A DNA stretch of 64,000 nucleotides from the NCBI GenBank assembly GCA_003342895.1, contig PTFA01000160.1, positions 196,782-260,781 on the forward strand. The letters are read 5' to 3'. Of the stretch, positions 59,050 through 64,000 are shown piece by piece. The notes under the pieces are model-generated. The model was not told where the DNA came from, did not search any database, and worked only from the letters and a program-made list of their open reading frames with translations. Numbering within the stretch: position 1 is the stretch's first letter; each line of letters starts with the position of its first letter. Position numbers and translations under genes: made by a program. Origin of the DNA: Casuarius casuarius (lineage: Eukaryota; Chordata; Aves; Casuariiformes; Casuariidae).

Positions 59050-62000
59050 TTTCATTAATATTGTGACATGCTAGAGTAAAAAGCACAGCTTTTTCTGTTG
59101 GGTTGTTTGCTTGCCTTAAGGAATGGAGACTTTACTTCTTAAAAGAATCAAGAACAATTGGTTGCTGTTAATCAAAAATGATCTGTTCCCCAAACATCAT
59201 CAACACAAGTAATGTTCCAGGCTCTCCTTTAGATGGTCCCTTCTAGAACACCCAGCTGTGTTATCATAAAAGACTTTTAGCTTCTAGCATTTAGCTCCTG
59301 CTCCCCTGAAAAGAGCCATGCCAGCTGTCCTGAAATTGAGGGTGAACTGCAAAAGCACTTGGATGTGTTCCTGAATTGGCTGGGTCACTGCTCAGAGCTG
59401 TTCAGGACTGTGCCTGTGCTCCATTAGAAGAGGGAAAAGAAAACCTGGCATCCGGCAGAGTGATGTTATAGTGGGTCCAAGCAAAGCACTAGTGCTTTCA
59501 ATCTGGGATTCATTAATAGCTTTCTAAGAGGTGTGAAAGTGGGGGCAAGAAGAGCTATGCTCTTGTAAACCTCAAAGGAGAAATAATTTGGCTTAGGTTT
59601 GCATTTTGACAGGTGGTTTTTTTTTGGTTTTAACTCCTTTGACTGTGTCTTCTTTGAAGCTCAGACAGTTTCACCTCAGTTTTTTGAGGAATTTGAGGGT
59701 CTTTCAGATTGCCTTTTGTATTAATATTCCCAACCAACTATGCTCAATAATGAAGGCATCAGCAGTTCAGCCTTCTTGGCTAACAATCACTCTTTAGCCT
59801 GTCTTGTTGCAATATGCCTTTTAAAATTACTAGATTTTGGTTTTTTTCTGAACAGTAATCACATATGGTTTGCACTTTTTAATGTGCTCATAACTTTATG
59901 AGCAAATGACTGGTGAGTCTAAAAATAGCTTTTAAAAATCTCCTATAATGACCATATTCCCTTTGAGGGCAAGGACACTTTGGATCAGGGAATTTATAAG
60001 CAAAATCACCACCAAGCATACTCGGTACCTCAGTTCTTCAAGAGTCTTGTATTGCTAATTTCCAGCATTTATATACTGCTGTTTTCTTTTACCTACTTGC
60101 AGAATTGTGGCTCTGCCATCATAATACTTGCCAAGGGATGACTCCGGGTGCAATTTCAAGAGCATTTTGATAATCCATGGCTCATTTCTCAAGGCAAAGA
60201 TGGAAGGAGGTCTAGAAAACAGGTGCACCTGGAGCTTGTTCCCCACCTGAGCCTCATTCTCATTTCTAAAGCAGGAAGGGAAAGCCAGGAGAGGGCAGAC
60301 CCTGGGAGGAGCAGACTGAACTGCTTGGTTTAGAATGGCTCTGGCTCTCCTGCTGCTTGTACCATCAGTTTTATTTGGGAAAAGAGGCTGAGCTCTTTGG
60401 AGCGGTAAGCAGGAATCTCATCTTAATGCCCAGGAGTAGCTGATGCTATGCAATGCTTGTAGATCTTGCAAAACAGTGGTGTTTTCATTTACTGGCTGAA
60501 CTTTCTAGGTTAGTGCTTTCTCTTGTCCTTTGTTTTTCTTTCTGAACACATGAGGGCAGTACAGACCTTAGGTACCAGCTCTGATTTTTAGTATTTAAAA
60601 GTAACTGACTGTAAACTTGTAATCCTTTTCTTTACAGTAACTTCTAAGAAGTGAAAGAAGTATTTATGTCCCCATGCCTAAAATACCTTTCCTTTATAAA
60701 AGTGCTGTCCTTTCCAAATTCTTCCCCTTTAGGTCAGTTCTCTCCTTATTCCTAATGCATCTGAATTCCTCCCTGGTACTGTGTCCTATTGCTTTGAGTC
60801 ACAGTGCTTCCTCTGCAAGGTGCTGCTTCTCGTGTCGATAACAGGTTTGGGAACTCTGCTGATGGATCAGTCTGTAGCTTGAGGTGGTGTAATGGGAAAA
60901 GCAGTATTTGACATTGTGGCAACAAACCTTTCATTGAAGGAATTTGTCAGTGGTGTATTAAAGAAGGTAGTGAGCTTAGAAGAAGAGGACCTTCAGAAGT
61001 AGTTATAGGAGGGAGAAATTCTGGATATGAACATATGGCATGAGGATCTGAAGTGTCGGACTTGCTTGGAAAAGAAGCCTCCAGATGATCTGAGGTTTTT
61101 GAAGGACATTTATGATTTGTTGTTGTTGTTGTTTACTTATGGGGTCCTGTGCATATTCCCACTTTGCAACGTTTTTTCCTCCAGCCTTCAAAATACTCTC
61201 AATTTCCTCTGTCACGAGATGAATTTACAGAAAACAGTTCTCGTTGTGATGTATTTTATTGATTTCTCTCAGCTCTGATTACTGCTTGCTTTCGTGTCCC
61301 ACGCCTGCCCTCTGGTGTTGCTCTGGCTCTGCGTGGCTGGCCCTGCTCTCTGTCACAGTATGAGTTTTCTGGTTGTCATTAAGCAGTTTTCCATACAGAC
61401 TTTGTAGCCTTGAGTTGCTGTACTTTTTGCTTCATGTTGCTCATTTTTAGTATTATTTGTATTTGAGGGTGTGATGATAGTGTCTAACCAAGGGGGAGCA
61501 TATAAAAGAAAAAGCAGAAAGCAATTTTGAGAAACTTGCCATTTCTTTAGGCCCTTGCTGCCTCTAACTGCTTCATTAGTCTCTTAGTTAACTTGAGCAA
61601 GCCATGAAACAGTGCTGCTGCACTCAGCTCGGAATGACTGGCTGCACTACCCTCAGGAAAACAAAAAGAGCACTTTAAATAAGGTACGAACACCTAAGCA
61701 GATGTGGAGCTAGAAAGGAAGATGCTTCTCTGAAAATAAGAGGTAGAAGGCAGCAAACAAATGAAATTCAAGGCCCAAAGTGTGGCCATCTTCTCACCAA
61801 AGACATATGTGTACCTAAGTATATGAATCAATAATGCTTTTTAGCAGAAGTGTGGAAAATAAGCTGTTAGTCAAGCCCCTGGTCGAATTAGGAGAGCCCA
61901 TCCGGGAAGGGGAAGGTGGCGGATGCCTTCTGTGGGTTAGGGAAGCCCAGAGCAATGGCAGAGCTCATCTATTCCATAGGGCTCCTGTGCCTTGGGCAGG

Positions 62001-63999
62001 TTCTCGTGTGTGAAGGCAAAGGATAAAAGGGAAGAGGAGGCTCTTACTGCTCTAAGCACCAGAGAAAAACTGACCATGTGAATACAATCGCTTGTCATTG
62101 GGGGACACTCTCCTTACACACAGAACCCCAATAATTAGGTGTGTAAAATTCAAATGCACCCTTACCACCTTCAGGGGTCAGACTTTTATAAAGACTATCT
62201 TTAAAAAGAATAAAATAAAAATGTCAGGTCAGCATGGTTCTGACAGGTTTCATTAGGGGCGAAAAAAGCGGAATTTGTGCATGCTCTGTACTCCCCAGTC
62301 CAAGTCCTGAAATCCTGAGGATGCTGGTAGCAAGTCTTAGCAAAGTGCTTCCAGCCCTGGAGAGGTTAACTAAAGAGGTCCCAGTCCTAATGACAGCAAG
62401 TGCAAATCTACAAGTTGTGCCCAGACGTTTCCTGTGGAGNGTATTGACACAGTCCTCTTGCAGCAGGATGATCAGGAGAGGAGGCAAGTAGCTTGTGCGT
62501 TTAGGGAACTAACGCACGCAAAGCGTCANTGCTCCCGAGTGCTTTTGGCCAGCTTCCATGAGTGGGAAGGGTTTCAGGTCCCCTTGGTGGGAAAGAAACA
62601 TTAATTGGAACTGACCATAAAGCACTTATTGGCATTGCCAAAAGGGGTCTCATAAGCCGTTCTCCTCCTGATACACTTGTAGATAAAAAATTGATATGTA
62701 GTCTTGGGTATAATTTACAGCTGAATTATGTACTTGNGAGAGATTTGGGTGTTACAGATATGCTTTTTAGGATATTTAACTAGAGCTCACTTAATTCCAG
62801 CCTGGGCTGTCACTGCTGGCAGATATATGGTGTAGAGAAAAATCAGCCCTTCCTAGATGGGGGAGGAAGGAGGTTAAAGGGCACCGACTCTACCACTGTG
62901 CTTAAGGAGGTCNCAAATAAGCAGCAGCTGCTGCAGAAATGACTTCCCAAAGCTGCTGTGTGAACTGCCTCCTCGCAGCAGCAGTTCAGGAGGAGCCGCA
63001 TGGGCAGGAACGGGGTGAATGTCTCCCCTTAGTATCTCCTTTCTACACACTCAAGATGCTGCCTGTAGTTAATACTGAGAATTGCAGTGTGTGACTGGGG
63101 AAGGAAAATAGCAGCAGACTGGCTCGACTGGGCTGGAGGAACTCATTCTGCAGAAACCGGTGTCAGGTGATGCCAGTCAGGAGCTGAGGGAAGCAGATGC
63201 CTTGGCCCTGGGTGATTTCTGAGCCTAGTGAACTAACAGTTGCCTTCCCCAGCAATGGGTAAGTGCTGCAGAGCAGGGGCTGTTGTGTGTGTGTGTGTCC
63301 GGAGCACCCGCCGCAGGGAGCCTGAGATCGGTTTGGTGGGAAGGAGTGCTGTAATGTGGATCTGTATCAGATATAACAGCTTGGTGAAATTCTGCTCAGG
63401 AAAGCTGTTGTGGGTNCTCAACTCTCTGGTCCCTGGTAACTCCTTAGGAATGACTGCATGTGCGTGTAGTGGTGGGGAGGCAACTGCCTGCCCTTTCAGC
63501 CCAAGCTNTATGACTACATGTGGGGTCTTGCAAGAGAAATTGGGCTTTCCTGGCTTTCTTGATACTAGCAGCGATATGTTTATTCTTCCTGAGTTCTTAC
63601 AGTAGCATGCAGTCATTTCTGTAGAACAAAACAGAGGACGAGCTGGCAGCGTGGATCCTTCTTGGGCTGGATGGCTTTGATGTAGGAGGCGATGTCTTCA
63701 GCGACTCTGGACCTAAGAATCTCTGCCATTTCCTTCCTAGCCTATGTTCTAGGCTTCCCTTTCCTATCTGTCCTACATCACCTCTCTCTGCCTTGTTATC
63801 TTTGCTTTCCAGCTATTTTCCTCTCTCCTTCTACTTCTTAGGGGGTTTCTTCTGCTCTACCTCTCTGCATTTGCCCAAGCCCATCTTGCCCTTTCATGTC
63901 TTTCCCCCAGTTGTCTGCGTGTCCCCTCTTCCCTCTGCTGCATCCTCTGGTCCCCTGGGCCACCAGGGAGATGGCTGCTCCCTCTCCTTGCTCCGATTT
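59050..63999. other. Noncoding right end; no gene recognised
   Basis: Only short frames without family features. A (TTG)n run lies near 61.12 kb and a (TG)n run at about 63.28-63.30 kb. From about 63.72 kb to the end the plus strand becomes pyrimidine-rich, similar in style to the L2-like block at 57.3-58.4 kb, but I cannot assign it. LPAR4, expected next in this direction, does not begin inside the window. Confidence 0.55.
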
Positions 64000-64000
64000 G

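Noticed and set aside
59216..59260. 'agatggtcccttctagaaca' resembling a CR1 3' end
   Set aside because: Only a short match, without the rest of the CR1 3' end blocks on either side; too weak to annotate.

Overview
The window looks like vertebrate nuclear DNA, most likely from a bird; a crocodilian cannot be excluded. The reasons are intronless rhodopsin-type receptor genes of vertebrate families, an eroded CR1-type LINE end, ancient MIR/L2-like repeats, few young repeats, many GC-rich CpG-dense islands and typical microsatellites. No bacterial-type operon, RNA gene or CRISPR array was seen. Isolated single N calls occur throughout, including inside coding regions.

The only protein-coding genes I can support are three single-exon class A GPCR genes, all on the minus strand. 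They are GPR174 (7765-8748), a P2RY10 gene called copy A here (23571-24686), and a second P2RY10 gene called copy B (34489-35511). In mammals GPR174, P2RY10 and P2RY10B are known as lysophosphatidylserine receptors LPS3, LPS2 and LPS2L, neighbours on Xq21.1 between LPAR4 and ITM2A. Read along the minus strand, the order here is copy B, copy A, GPR174. This fits that block, with LPAR4 expected beyond the right end and ITM2A beyond the left end.

Each coding region is preceded, just upstream of its ATG, by a 3' splice-site-like sequence, so each mRNA probably carries one or more upstream noncoding exons. The best-supported candidate is on the minus strand at about 40.50-40.88 kb: a CpG island with a TATA-like box and a strong 5' splice site, suitable for copy B. 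Similar but weaker candidates exist for copy A (about 28.31 kb or 33.58 kb) and GPR174 (about 21.59 kb).

The most notable biology is in the P2RY10 pair. Residues from TM1 to just past TM4 are about 91% identical by hand count, while the remainder is only about 55% identical, with a sharp change. That suggests a gene-conversion tract of roughly 400 bp. Copy A also runs 46 residues past the position where copy B and the mammalian family stop, giving it a basic C-terminal tail.

Layout. 1-5.8 kb: noncoding, with a CR1 3' fragment at 382-742. 5.8-8.9 kb: AT-rich probable GPR174 3' region, L3-like fragment and GPR174. 9-23 kb: intergenic, with several CpG-rich blocks and a long (TG)n(TA)n microsatellite. 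23.5-24.8 kb: copy A. 25-34 kb: intergenic, CpG blocks at 26.46-27.24 and 33.65-34.0 kb. 34.5-35.5 kb: copy B. 35.8-41.3 kb: intergenic, then the putative copy B promoter. 41.3-56 kb: noncoding, with a (TCC)n tract, a MIR-like SINE and a possible solo LTR. 56.47-57.3 kb: CpG island with YY1/ETS/GC-box motifs and no recognisable CDS. 57.35-59.02 kb: degraded L2-type LINE with recognisable reverse-transcriptase remnants. 59-64 kb: nothing identifiable.
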